The position numbers and the translations under genes are program-made. The notes under the pieces were generated by a model. The model was not told where the DNA came from. It made no database searches and saw only the letters and a program-made list of their open reading frames with translations. From Amycolatopsis sp. GM8 (GTDB lineage: Bacteria > Actinomycetota > Actinomycetes > Mycobacteriales > Pseudonocardiaceae), in contig NZ_JAJKFK010000007.1 of NCBI RefSeq assembly GCF_021653975.1, positions 124,001-188,000 on the forward strand: a stretch of DNA of 64,000 nucleotides, read 5' to 3'. How positions within the stretch are numbered: the stretch's first letter is position 1; every line of letters begins with the position of its first letter. Positions 25,640 through 34,064 of the stretch are shown here, in pieces.

Positions 25640-26590
25640 TCAGGCGAGGAAGAACGAGGCGGCCACGGCCAGCAGGGCGAGCAGGAACGACCCGGCGAGC
25701 AGCTCCGGCACCCGGAACAGCCGCATCTTGGCGAGGAACACCTCGCCCGCGGCGAGCGCGGCGCCGAGCAACCCGACCTTGACCACCAGCGCGGCCACCC
25801 CGATCAGCAGGGCGAGCGGGGTGGCGGTGGTGGCGATGCCCCACGGCAGGAACAGGTTCGCCAGCAGTCCCAGGAACACCGACAGCCGCATCGCCGAGGC
25901 GAGTTCCACCAGCGCCAGGTCCGGGCCGGCGTATTCGAGGACCATCGCCTCGTGCACCATGGTCAGCTCCAGGTGCGTGGCGGGGTTGTCCACCGGCAAC
26001 CGCCCGGTCTCGGCGATGATGACCACGATCAGGGCGACCGCGGCCAGCAGGCTGACCGGGGAGATCACCCGCGCCGGATCATCCAATGTGGACGATATGA
26101 TGGCGGCGAGATTCGTCGAGCCGACCCGTACCGACAGGGCGAAGATCGCGACCAGCAGGGTGGGCTCGACGAGCGCGAGGATCGTCGTCTCCCGGCTGGC
26201 GCCCATCCCGCCGAACGCGGTGCCCGTGTCCAGCCCGGCCAGCGCGAGCGCCACCGCGCCCAGGGCGAGGAGGGCGACGACCGCGAACAGGTCCGCCACC
26301 GGATCCACCGCCGAAGCGGTGGTCACGAACGGGACCACCACGGCCACCACGAGCGTCGTGGCCATCAGCACCAGCGGCGCGTAGCGGAACACCTCGCTCG
26401 TCCCGCGCGGCGTCACGGACTCCTTGTGCAGCAACAGTTTCCGCAGATCGCGCCAGGGTTGCAGCACACCGGGGCCGGCGCGGCCCTCCAGCTTCGCCCG
26501 GACCTGCCGCAGCACCCCGATCAGCAGCGGCGAGCCGGCCACCACCAGCAGCGGCTGCACCACGCCGCCCACCACGCCCAAGGCGCTCAC
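25640..26590 (-). CDS. hycD: HycD/HyfC-like (NuoH-type) membrane subunit
   Basis: NuoH-family subunit of 316 aa, equal in length to M. tuberculosis HycD (Rv0084). It contains RAGPGVLQPWRDLRKLL near residue 36 and the cytoplasmic-loop signature ETGRLPVDNPATHLEL, which docks the peripheral arm. About 8 TM helices. GTG start overlaps the hyfB-like stop by 4 bp (GTGA). It connects the Fe-S/large-subunit module to the antiporter-like subunits. Confidence 0.92.
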   Translation of the reverse strand: MSALGVVGGVVQPLLVVAGSPLLIGVLRQVRAKLEGRAGPGVLQPWRDLRKLLLHKESVTPRGTSEVFRYAPLVLMATTLVVAVVVPFVTTASAVDPVADLFAVVALLALGAVALALAGLDTGTAFGGMGASRETTILALVEPTLLVAIFALSVRVGSTNLAAIISSTLDDPARVISPVSLLAAVALIVVIIAETGRLPVDNPATHLELTMVHEAMVLEYAGPDLALVELASAMRLSVFLGLLANLFLPWGIATTATPLALLIGVAALVVKVGLLGAALAAGEVFLAKMRLFRVPELLAGSFLLALLAVAASFFLA

Positions 26591-28587
26591 CGGGTCACCG
26601 CCAGCAGGATCAGCACTCCGCACACGGTGTAGAAGCCGTACCCGAGGTAGCGGTGCACACTCCCGTTCGCCAGCGACCGGCCCGCCGAACCCCAGGCCCG
26701 GGCGGCCGCGAGGACCGGTTCGTACAAGCGGCGCTCGACCCGGTCCGGCACCCGCCGCCGGTAGGCCACGGCCTGGACGAGATAGCGGGACTCGTCGTGG
26801 TGATCGACGTCCACATCGGTCTCCGGCCGCACCACGTCGTCGAACACCCGCTGCACGGGTTCGGCGAACGAAGTCGCGGTGTACTCCATGCGCGCCGACA
26901 TCGGCCCGGCGCCGCAGTCCCACAACCGCGCCTCCCGGCGGGCGCGCCGCGCCAGCAGCCCCCGCACCAACGCGAGGGTGATGACCGCGCCGGCCACCAG
27001 CGCCAGGACCAGCACCAGCGGTGACAACGTCCCGGCGACGTCCGCGAGCCGCAGCGTCACCGCCTCACCGGTGGTCGGGTCGCCGAATCCCGACGCCGCC
27101 GCGACCCCCGGCAGAACCGTGGCGGGCAGCACCGCCAGCACCCCGCAGGCGACCGCCGCCAGACCCATCCCGGCCAGCATGCTCGGCGGGCTCTCGTGCG
27201 CCTGCGCCGCGCCGGTGCCGCGGGGTTTGGCTAGGAACCCGACCCCGAACGCCTTCACGAACGTGGCCACCGCCAGCCCCGCGGTCAACGCCACCGCCGC
27301 GACCGCGAGCGGCATCGCGACCGCGGTCGCCACCCCGGCGGCGGGCAGCCCGTGGATCAATGCCTGCAGCAGCAACCATTCCGAGACGAACGCGGTGCCG
27401 GGCGGCAACGCGGACGCCGCCAGCGCACCCAGTCCGAACAGCCCTGTCGTCACCGGCATCGACCGGCGCAGCCCACCCAGATGGTCCAGGTCGCGGGTGC
27501 CGGTGCCGTGCAGCACCGACCCGGCCGCGAGGAACAGCAATGTCTTGAACGCGGCGTGATTCACCACGTGCAGCAGCGCCGCAGCCAGCGCCACCCCGGC
27601 CAGCACCCGCTGCCCCGAGGCCGCGAACAACCCCGCCGCCCCCACGCCGACCAGCACCAGGCCCAGGTTTTCGGTGGTGGAATAGCCGAGCAGCCGTTTG
27701 AGGTCGTTGTTGATCGCCGCCTGCAGGATCCCGTACACCGCCGAGGCGGCGCCGAGCGCCAGCACGAGCAGCCACCACCAGCGCGGCCCGCCGTGCAGCA
27801 GGTCGAACCCGACCCGCACGATCCCATACACCCCGAGGTTGACCATCGCCGCCGACATCAACGCCGACACATGGCTCGGCGCCTCGGGATGCGCCCGCGG
27901 CAACCACGCGTGCAACGGCAGGATCCCCGCCTTCGAGGCGAACCCCGCCAGCGTCAGCACGAACACCGCGGCGGCTGTCGCCCCGGACAGGTGGGCCGAT
28001 CGCAAGGCGGCGAAGGAATCCCCGCCCGCGTGCGCGGCGAAAACCACCAGTCCTATTAGGACGGTCACGAATCCGAGGTGCGTCATCACCGCATACCAGC
28101 GGCCCGCCGATGCCACCTCCGGCCGCCGGCGATGCTCGGCCAGCACCAGCAGCAGCGACGTGGCAGCCATCAACTCCCAGCACACCGCGAACGTGCCGAC
28201 GCTCGCCGATGCCGGCACCAGCAGCATCGCGACCACGAACAGCGGGAAAACCGCTTGCGTGGCACGGGCTTGCAGGCCGTGCCGGGCGTAGCCGATCCCG
28301 TAGATCCCCGCCGCGATCGCCACCCCGCCGGTCACCGCGACGAACAACCCGCCCAGCGTGTCCAGTCCGAACGCGACCCCGGACAACGGCAGCAATCCCG
28401 GCCACGTAACGGAAAACGACTGACCGGCCAGCGCCGCCACCCCGGCCGGCACCCCGGCCGCGCCGGTCAGCGCCGTCCCGGTACCCACCACCGCCGCGCG
28501 AGCCCCGCGCGGCACGACCAGTCCCGCGAGCGCGCTCACAACACCGAGCGTCCCGGCCACGCCGAGACCTGTGGCCGCGAGGTTCAT
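26587..28587 (-). CDS. hyfB: HyfB-like antiporter-type membrane subunit
   Basis: NuoL/M-like subunit of 666 aa with about 16 helices and a C-terminal hydrophilic extension (about residues 565-640) typical of HyfB/HycC. The conserved core GFASKAGILPLHAWLPRAHP and NNDLKRLLGYSTTEN carry the proton-channel Lys and Glu region. Counterpart of Rv0083. Start overlaps the Fe-S subunit stop by 4 bp (ATGA), and its stop overlaps the hycD-like GTG, so the whole operon is translationally chained. Confidence 0.92.
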   Translation of the reverse strand: MNLAATGLGVAGTLGVVSALAGLVVPRGARAAVVGTGTALTGAAGVPAGVAALAGQSFSVTWPGLLPLSGVAFGLDTLGGLFVAVTGGVAIAAGIYGIGYARHGLQARATQAVFPLFVVAMLLVPASASVGTFAVCWELMAATSLLLVLAEHRRRPEVASAGRWYAVMTHLGFVTVLIGLVVFAAHAGGDSFAALRSAHLSGATAAAVFVLTLAGFASKAGILPLHAWLPRAHPEAPSHVSALMSAAMVNLGVYGIVRVGFDLLHGGPRWWWLLVLALGAASAVYGILQAAINNDLKRLLGYSTTENLGLVLVGVGAAGLFAASGQRVLAGVALAAALLHVVNHAAFKTLLFLAAGSVLHGTGTRDLDHLGGLRRSMPVTTGLFGLGALAASALPPGTAFVSEWLLLQALIHGLPAAGVATAVAMPLAVAAVALTAGLAVATFVKAFGVGFLAKPRGTGAAQAHESPPSMLAGMGLAAVACGVLAVLPATVLPGVAAASGFGDPTTGEAVTLRLADVAGTLSPLVLVLALVAGAVITLALVRGLLARRARREARLWDCGAGPMSARMEYTATSFAEPVQRVFDDVVRPETDVDVDHHDESRYLVQAVAYRRRVPDRVERRLYEPVLAAARAWGSAGRSLANGSVHRYLGYGFYTVCGVLILLAVTR

Positions 28588-29069
28588 CGCCCGGTCAGCT
28601 TCCGCAGCCCCTCGACGATGGCCTCCGGCCGCGGCGGGCAGCCGGTGATCTCCACATCCACCGGCAGCACGTCGGACACCGCGCCCGTCACCCCGTAGGC
28701 CCCGGCGAAGGCTCCGCAATTGCGGGCACAATCCCCAACGGCGACAACGAGTTTCGGTCCGGGTACCGCGTCGTAGGTGCGACGTAGCGGCTCGGTCATG
28801 TTCCGGGTCACCGGCCCGGTCACCAGCAGCGCGTCCGCGTGCCGGGGCGAGGCGACGAGCCGGGCGCCGTACCGTTCGGCGTCGTACACCGGCCCGAACG
28901 CCGACCCGATCTCCACCTCGCACCCGTTGCACGACCCGGCGTCCACATGCCGTACCTGCACCGACCCGCCCAGCGCGGCCGCGGCCGGCGAGCGGTCACC
29001 GCCGGGGGGCGGCGGCGCGGGCTCGGCGACCCTGCCCGTACGGTGGATCTTGCGCCACAAACCCAGCAC
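28584..29069 (-). CDS. NuoB/HycG-like Fe-S subunit
   Basis: Fe-S subunit of 161 aa, counterpart of Rv0082. The four cysteines expected to bind the proximal [4Fe-4S] cluster are present: SCNGCE (47, 50), GDC (114) and GCPPRP (144). The electron relay is therefore intact even though the partner large subunit has lost its nickel ligands. The GTG at 29069 has GGAG 6 nt upstream; an ATG at 29084 has no ribosome site but is possible. 53 bp after the ArsR stop and probably in the same transcript. No HycF-like ferredoxin or formate dehydrogenase gene is nearby. Confidence 0.88.
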   Translation of the reverse strand: MLGLWRKIHRTGRVAEPAPPPPGGDRSPAAAALGGSVQVRHVDAGSCNGCEVEIGSAFGPVYDAERYGARLVASPRHADALLVTGPVTRNMTEPLRRTYDAVPGPKLVVAVGDCARNCGAFAGAYGVTGAVSDVLPVDVEITGCPPRPEAIVEGLRKLTGR

Positions 29070-29122
29070 TACATGCTCCAACATCGTCCACGACAGCGGG
29101 AATCAGCGGTGTGCGGCGTGCT

Positions 29123-29494
29123 CTAGGTGTCGCGCGAGGCGGAATCCCCGCGCCCTCGCGCGACCGGCACCGGTGTGCGCAGGTCGTCGAGCAGCTCCAC
29201 CTGCCCGGACAGCACCCCGGTCAGGATCCTGCGCGCCACTGTCAGCAACTCCGCCACATGCGGGCTGGTCAGCGAGTAGAACACGCTCGACCCTTCCTTG
29301 CGCGTAGTCACCAGGCCGGTGCGGCGCAGTACCGCCAGCTGCTGCGACAGGTTCGCCGGCTCGATACCGACCTCGGGCAGCATCTCGGCGACCGCGTGCT
29401 CGCGCTCCGACAACAGCTCCAGCACCCGGATCCGGGCGGGATGGCCCAGCGTCTTGAAGAACTCCGCCTTCAGCTGGTACAGGGGCCTGCTCAC
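29123..29494 (-). CDS. ArsR-family repressor (Rv0081-like)
   Basis: Winged-helix ArsR/SmtB regulator of 123 aa. The core FFKTLGHPARIRVLELLSE, the recognition helix GIEPANLSQQLAVLRRTGLV and the wing RKEGSSVFYSL are visible. No ArsR-type cysteine metal site is present, so it probably senses something other than metals. GTG at 29494 is chosen for GGAGGAG 5-6 nt upstream. As in M. tuberculosis, it heads the operon of the hydrogenase-like complex. A perfect TTGCTAA-TC-TTAGCAA palindrome lies 32 bp upstream of its start; autoregulation is inferred. Confidence 0.9.
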   Translation of the reverse strand: MSRPLYQLKAEFFKTLGHPARIRVLELLSEREHAVAEMLPEVGIEPANLSQQLAVLRRTGLVTTRKEGSSVFYSLTSPHVAELLTVARRILTGVLSGQVELLDDLRTPVPVARGRGDSASRDT

Positions 29495-29525
29495 CGCTAC
29501 TCCTCCCGGGCACGCCATTCAACAG

Positions 29526-29541
29526 TTGCTAATCTTAGCAA
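29526..29541. promoter_or_regulatory. ArsR operator palindrome
   Basis: TTGCTAA-TC-TTAGCAA, a perfect 7-2-7 inverted repeat, extending to AGTTGCTAA/TTAGCAAGT with one mismatch. The half-site length and spacing are typical of ArsR-family operators. It lies between the divergent ArsR gene (start 29494) and the PPOX gene (start 29634), so one site could control both directions. Confidence 0.75.
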
Positions 29542-29633
29542 GTCAGAAAGAGGTGGCATCGACCTGCCGCCACTGCCCGGTGACGTGCCTCTGCCCCGGG
29601 CCTCCCCACCGCCGCAGACGGGACCCGCACCGC

Positions 29634-30041
29634 ATGATCAACGCACGGCACCTGACCGACCTGGACCGCGACGAGGCCCTGCGGCTGCTCGGCAGCGTCA
29701 GCCTCGGCCGGATCGTGTTCACCGACGAGGCGCTGCCCGCCATCCGCCCGGTCAACCACATCCTCGACGGTGGCGATGTGATCATGCGCAGCCACACCGG
29801 CGCCACCCTCGACTCCAGCATCAACACGGTTGTCGCCTACGAAGCGAACGACATCCACCCCGACGAGCACACCGGCTGGAGCGTCGTCGTCACGGGTATC
29901 GCCCGCAAGGTCACCAATCGCGACGCCGTCGCCCGGTACGAACACCTTCTGCGCCCCTGGGTCGACCAGCACATGGACCAGGTCCTGCGCATCCACCCCG
30001 AATTCGTCACCGGCTTCACCCTCACCGACGGCACTCTCTAG
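29634..30041 (+). CDS. PPOX-fold protein, Rv0080-like
   Basis: A 135-aa pyridoxamine-5'-phosphate-oxidase-like split-barrel protein. It has DRDEALRLLGSVSLGRIVFT followed by LPAIRPVNH, and a GWSVVVTGIARKV strand, matching what I recall of M. tuberculosis Rv0080, a DosR-regulon gene divergent from Rv0081. It probably binds a flavin or F420; activity unknown. The ATG at 29634 is used; an upstream in-frame GTG near 29550 cannot be excluded. Divergent from the ArsR gene across the palindrome at 29526. Its 3' end overlaps the convergent TetR gene by 4 bp. Confidence 0.85.
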   Translation: MINARHLTDLDRDEALRLLGSVSLGRIVFTDEALPAIRPVNHILDGGDVIMRSHTGATLDSSINTVVAYEANDIHPDEHTGWSVVVTGIARKVTNRDAVARYEHLLRPWVDQHMDQVLRIHPEFVTGFTLTDGTL

Positions 30042-30685
30042 TCGTTCGAACGTGCCATCGCCTGGTAGAGCTGGGCATCGTCCAGCGGCGGGCCGGGAAG
30101 GGCATCCCCGCCGGTGGCCCGGAACCCGTCGAGCGCCACGTGCAGGTTTCGCCGCCAGGCCCCCGGCGCGACCTTGCCGGTGACCTCGGCGATCTTGCCG
30201 CCCGCCCAGAGCAGCATGACGAGGTCGGCGTTGGTCACATCCAGACGCACGACGCCCGCCTTCTGTGCCTGGGCAAGGGCGCGCTCCGCGAGCTGACAGA
30301 GCCGGTTGTGCAGGGCCTCGGTGCGCTCGTCACCGGGGAAGCGCCGCGAAACGAAGTCACTGAAGCCGCGGTCGCCCACTTGGGCCGAGCACAACACGTC
30401 GAGAAACGCGCGGAACCCGTCCCACGGACCGGCCGAGTCCAATGTGGACTCGATGCCGCCGAGGAACTCCCGCAGGGTCGCCCCGTAGACGGCCACCAGC
30501 AGGTCCGTGCGGTGTGGAAAGTGCCGGTAGAGGGTCCCGATCGCGAGGTTGGCGCTGCGCGCGATCCCTTCGAGCGAGGCAGTCAAACCCTGTTCGACGA
30601 AGGCGGTCCGAGCGTGCGTGATGAGCAGCTCGCGATTGCGGCGTGCGTCCCGGCGGGACGGCGGCGCGGGTTCGACGGCCGGCAT
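30038..30685 (-). CDS. TetR-family repressor with C-terminal SBD-like domain
   Basis: TetR regulator of 215 aa. The HTH carries SLEGIARSANLAIGTLYRHF (about residues 38-57), followed by HRTDLL, and the C-terminal domain resembles the SCO1712/TetR_C_36-type of actinobacterial regulators. Divergent from the SDR at 30799 across 113 bp, so that SDR is its likely target. I found no clear dyad in the gap. Convergent, with 4-bp overlap, to the Rv0080-like gene. Confidence 0.88.
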   Translation of the reverse strand: MPAVEPAPPSRRDARRNRELLITHARTAFVEQGLTASLEGIARSANLAIGTLYRHFPHRTDLLVAVYGATLREFLGGIESTLDSAGPWDGFRAFLDVLCSAQVGDRGFSDFVSRRFPGDERTEALHNRLCQLAERALAQAQKAGVVRLDVTNADLVMLLWAGGKIAEVTGKVAPGAWRRNLHVALDGFRATGGDALPGPPLDDAQLYQAMARSND

Positions 30686-30798
30686 GGCAGGAGCCTTTCG
30701 AAATCGAGATCGCCCTCAGTATAAGTCGAGGGGTAGCTCATGTTAATGTCGGCCTCGTACCGGAGGCACCCCTCACTATCGACGATCGGAAGCTCACC

Positions 30799-31533
30799 AT
30801 GCCGAAGCTCGACGGCAAGACAGCGGTCATCACCGGCGGCACGGCCGGGATGGCCCTGACCACCGCGAAGCTGTTCGCCGAGGAAGGCGCGCGCGTCATC
30901 ATCACCGGACGGCGCAAGGAAAAGCTGGACGAGGCGGTCGCCGAAATCGGCCACGATGCCACCGGCGTGCAGGGCGACGTCAGCAACCTCGAGGATCTCG
31001 ACCGCCTGGTCGACGCCGTCACCGCGCACAGCGGCCGGGTCGACGTACTGTTCGCCAGCGCGGGAGCCCACACCTTGAACGAACCACTCGGCGCGGCGAC
31101 CGAGAAATCCTTCGACGACGTCTTCGACGTCAACGTCCGGGGCACCTTCTTCACCGTGCAGAAGCTGCTGCCGCTACTGACCGACGGCGCCTCGATCATC
31201 CTCAACGGCTCGGCCGCGGCGGTACTGGGCAACCCCGCCAGCACCGTTTACGCCGCGAGTAAAGCCGCGCTGCGGTCGTTCGCCCGCACCTGGACCACCG
31301 ACCTGAAGGAGCGGCACATCCGGGTCAACGTGCTCAGTCCCGGCGCGATCCGCACCCCCTCGTTCGAGGCGCTGCCACCGGAATTCATCTCCCACGCCCT
31401 CGCGGAGGTGCCCGTCGGCCGCGCGGGAACCGAAGCCGACATCGCCACCACCGCGCTGTTCCTCGCCTCGGCGGACTCCAGCTACATCACGGGCGCCGAA
31501 CTGCCGGTCGACGGGGGCCTCACCCAGGTCTAG
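30799..31533 (+). CDS. SDR oxidoreductase with altered glycine motif
   Basis: Classical SDR of 244 aa. The nucleotide-binding motif reads TGGTAGMA (residues 12-19), so the third glycine of TGxxxGxG is alanine. The catalytic Ser (NGSAAA region) and YAASK are kept, and TGRRKEKL after the second strand suggests NADP(H). Ends with ITGAELPVDGG as usual. Probably controlled by the divergent TetR protein. The stop overlaps the convergent alpha/beta hydrolase by 4 bp. Substrate unknown. Confidence 0.87.
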   Translation: MPKLDGKTAVITGGTAGMALTTAKLFAEEGARVIITGRRKEKLDEAVAEIGHDATGVQGDVSNLEDLDRLVDAVTAHSGRVDVLFASAGAHTLNEPLGAATEKSFDDVFDVNVRGTFFTVQKLLPLLTDGASIILNGSAAAVLGNPASTVYAASKAALRSFARTWTTDLKERHIRVNVLSPGAIRTPSFEALPPEFISHALAEVPVGRAGTEADIATTALFLASADSSYITGAELPVDGGLTQV

Positions 31534-32300
31534 CGCGAGGACGCCACGAAATCCCGGACGAGCCCGACGAACGCGGCCGGCTGCTCCAGTGGCGCGAGAT
31601 GTCCCGCGCCGGGGATCACCACGAGTTCGCCCGCGCCGAGTTCCCCGGCCAGCTCCTCGCCGCCCCGGAAGAAGTCGGGCAGGTCGTGCCCGCCGACACC
31701 GACCAGCGCGGGGCCGGCCAGGGTGCCGAGCGCGCCGGGGGTTTCGTCGAGCGGTGCCGCGGCCAGGGGTGTTTCGCCGTGCGTGAGCCGGGACGTCAAC
31801 TGCTCGCGCAGCATGCGGTCCGCGTGCGCCTTCACTTCGGGCGCGGCGTCCGCCGAGGTCCAGGCCTCGACGCCGGCCCGCACCGCCGCGTCGAGGTCGC
31901 CCCGCGCCAGCGCGGTCTGTTCGTCGTCCCAGGCCTTCCGCAGGCGTGCCGAAGGCTCCTGGTCGTGGCGGCGATAGCCCACCAGAACCAGGCCCTCGAC
32001 CCGGTCCGGTGCGAGAACAGCCACATTCAACGCGACCAGAGCGCCGAGAGAGTTGCCCGCGAGCACGAACCGCTCGGCGCCGAGGTGGTCGAGCGTCTCC
32101 AGAACATCCGTCCACGGCGTCAGCTCACCCCGGCCGTGCGCGATCGCGGCGCCGTAACCCGGCAGATCCGGTGCGATCACGCGGAAACCCGCGGCGGCGA
32201 ACAGCGGCAGGTGCACTGTCCACATTGTCCGGTCCGTGGGCCGTGCGTGCAGCAGCACGATCACGGGCCCCCGCCCCGCTTCGTCGGCCGGCAGCAGCAT
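31530..32300 (-). CDS. alpha/beta hydrolase
   Basis: Cytoplasmic alpha/beta-fold hydrolase of 256 aa. The nucleophile elbow is GNSLG, the oxyanion strand is VLLHARP (HA rather than the common HG), the acid is in the GVGGHDLPD region and the catalytic His is in GAGHLAPLE. Esterase or C-C hydrolase; substrate unknown. It lies 97 bp downstream of the acyl-CoA ligase gene on the same strand, so it may belong to the same catabolic unit. Confidence 0.87.
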   Translation of the reverse strand: MLLPADEAGRGPVIVLLHARPTDRTMWTVHLPLFAAAGFRVIAPDLPGYGAAIAHGRGELTPWTDVLETLDHLGAERFVLAGNSLGALVALNVAVLAPDRVEGLVLVGYRRHDQEPSARLRKAWDDEQTALARGDLDAAVRAGVEAWTSADAAPEVKAHADRMLREQLTSRLTHGETPLAAAPLDETPGALGTLAGPALVGVGGHDLPDFFRGGEELAGELGAGELVVIPGAGHLAPLEQPAAFVGLVRDFVASSR

Positions 32301-32397
32301 CAGCGGAACCCGGCCGTGTTGTCGCTTTCCACACGCGGAACGTTAAGCGAGATGGCCACATGCTGCGTAGGCGTGCCACACCCACCCAGCCGGCGGT

Positions 32398-33945
32398 CTA
32401 GTTCACGCGCCGGTCCGTGGCGTTCCAGTGTTTCTCGCGCAGCTCGCGTTTGAGGATCTTGCCGGCACCGGAGATCGGCAGGGAATCGGCGAACTCGATG
32501 GTGCGCGGCGCCTTGTAGTTCGCGATCAGGGTCTTGGTGTGGGCGCGCAATTCCTCGGCGGTCGCCCGCATACCGTCCTGGAGCACGATGACCGCGTGCA
32601 CGCGTTCACCCCACTGCTCGTCCGGCACGCCGATGACCGCGCATTGGGCGACCGCGGGATGTGCGGCGAGTGCGTTCTCGACCTCGGTGGAATAGACGTT
32701 TTCGCCACCGGAGACGATCATGTCCTTGAGCCGGTCGACGACATAGAGATAGCCGTCTTCGTCGAGATAGCCACCGTCGCCGGTGTGCATCCAGCCGTCC
32801 CGCAGCACCGCCGCGGTCTCTTCGGGCTTGTTCCAGTAGCCCTGCATCACATTGCCGCCGCGAACGGTGATTTCGCCGGTGGTGCCGGTGGGGACTTCCA
32901 GCCCGTCGATATCGACGACGCGGACTTCCACATGCGGCGCGGCACGTCCGGCCGAGCGCAGCCGGCTGCCGTCGCGGTGGTCCTCGGGTGACAGGAGGGT
33001 GGCCACGGGGGCGAGTTCGGTCATGCCGTACCCCTGGGTGAAGTCCGCTCCTCCGAAGACTTTCATGGCGCGGTCGAGCACCGCCTGCGAGATCGGCGAG
33101 GCGCCGTACATGACCGAACGAAGGTTGGTGAGGTCGAAGTCAGCCACATCGGGATGGTCCACGAGCATCTGGATCATGGTCGGCACCAGCAGGGTCGCGG
33201 TGACCCGGTGGCGTTCGAGGGCTTCCAGCACCGCCCGCGGCTCGAACCCGGGCACCATCACATGACTTCCGCCCAGCAACAGCACCGCGTAGAACCCCGC
33301 GAAGTCGGCGAGGTGGAACATGGGCGCGACGTGCAGGAACCGGTCCCCCGGGGCGTAGGTCCGGCCGCCCGCCGCCAGCCCGTAGGTGGACGTCGCCAGC
33401 GCCGCGTGACTCAGCATCACGCCCTTCGGTGATCCGGTGGTGCCGCCGGTGTAGAACACCCCGGCGAGGTCCTGGCCACCGCGACGAGCATCGCCGACAG
33501 GTTCGTGCGCCGAGATCAGTTCCTCGTACGACAACATGCCTTCCGGCGGTTCACCGTCCCCGCAGTGGATCACCGTGCGAAGACCGGGATGGGCCGCTCG
33601 CAGCGCGGGAACCGCCGGGGCGAACCGGTCATCGACGAAGAGCACCGTCGAGCCCGAGTCCACCAGGGAGTAGGCGATCTCGGCTGCGCTCCATCGAACG
33701 TTCACCGGGTTCAGCACGGCGTCGGCCCAGGGCACGGCGAGCAGGTACTCGGCATAGCGGTCCGAGTTCAGCGCCAGCATGGCCACCCGGTCGCCGGGAT
33801 TGACTCCGAGCCCGCGCAACGCGGCCGCCAGCCGGGCCGTGCGGTCGGCCACCTCGGCGTGGGTGCGCACGCGCGTGCCGTAGATCGTCATCGCCTGGCC
33901 GGGATGGTGCTGCACGGCGCGGTGCAGGCCCTGGGTCAGATACAT
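32398..33945 (-). CDS. acyl-CoA ligase (AMP-forming)
   Basis: ANL-superfamily ligase of 515 aa that activates a carboxylic acid to its CoA thioester through an acyl-adenylate. The phosphate-binding YTGGTTGSPKGVMLSH, YGMTE (A5), the hinge YVVDRLKD and the C-terminal catalytic Lys in GAGKILKREL are all present. Divergent from the thiolase operon over 119 bp and plausibly provides its substrate. The length and YTGGTTGSPKG signature fit medium/long-chain or sterol-side-chain ligases, but the chain is not determined. Confidence 0.92.
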   Translation of the reverse strand: MYLTQGLHRAVQHHPGQAMTIYGTRVRTHAEVADRTARLAAALRGLGVNPGDRVAMLALNSDRYAEYLLAVPWADAVLNPVNVRWSAAEIAYSLVDSGSTVLFVDDRFAPAVPALRAAHPGLRTVIHCGDGEPPEGMLSYEELISAHEPVGDARRGGQDLAGVFYTGGTTGSPKGVMLSHAALATSTYGLAAGGRTYAPGDRFLHVAPMFHLADFAGFYAVLLLGGSHVMVPGFEPRAVLEALERHRVTATLLVPTMIQMLVDHPDVADFDLTNLRSVMYGASPISQAVLDRAMKVFGGADFTQGYGMTELAPVATLLSPEDHRDGSRLRSAGRAAPHVEVRVVDIDGLEVPTGTTGEITVRGGNVMQGYWNKPEETAAVLRDGWMHTGDGGYLDEDGYLYVVDRLKDMIVSGGENVYSTEVENALAAHPAVAQCAVIGVPDEQWGERVHAVIVLQDGMRATAEELRAHTKTLIANYKAPRTIEFADSLPISGAGKILKRELREKHWNATDRRVN

Positions 33946-34064
33946 CGAGCACGTCCTTAGTGAATTGTTACAAGTGTGCTACATGCCACAATCGGCTTCT
34001 CATCTGGAGTTGTCAAGCCGATCGGTGTACTAAGTGAATCATCGATAGTCAGATTGGAGTCTCG
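33946..34064. promoter_or_regulatory. divergent control region between ligase and thiolase genes
   Basis: Contains a perfect 8-bp inverted repeat ATCGGCTT (33991-33998) and AAGCCGAT (34015-34022) spaced by 16 bp, and a direct pair CTTAGTGAAT (33957-33966) / CTAAGTGAAT (34030-34039). TTGTCA at 34010-34015 may be a -35. TTGGAGT precedes the thiolase ATG. The arrangement fits co-regulation of the two divergent units, possibly by the double TetR protein at 37128. Confidence 0.45.
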
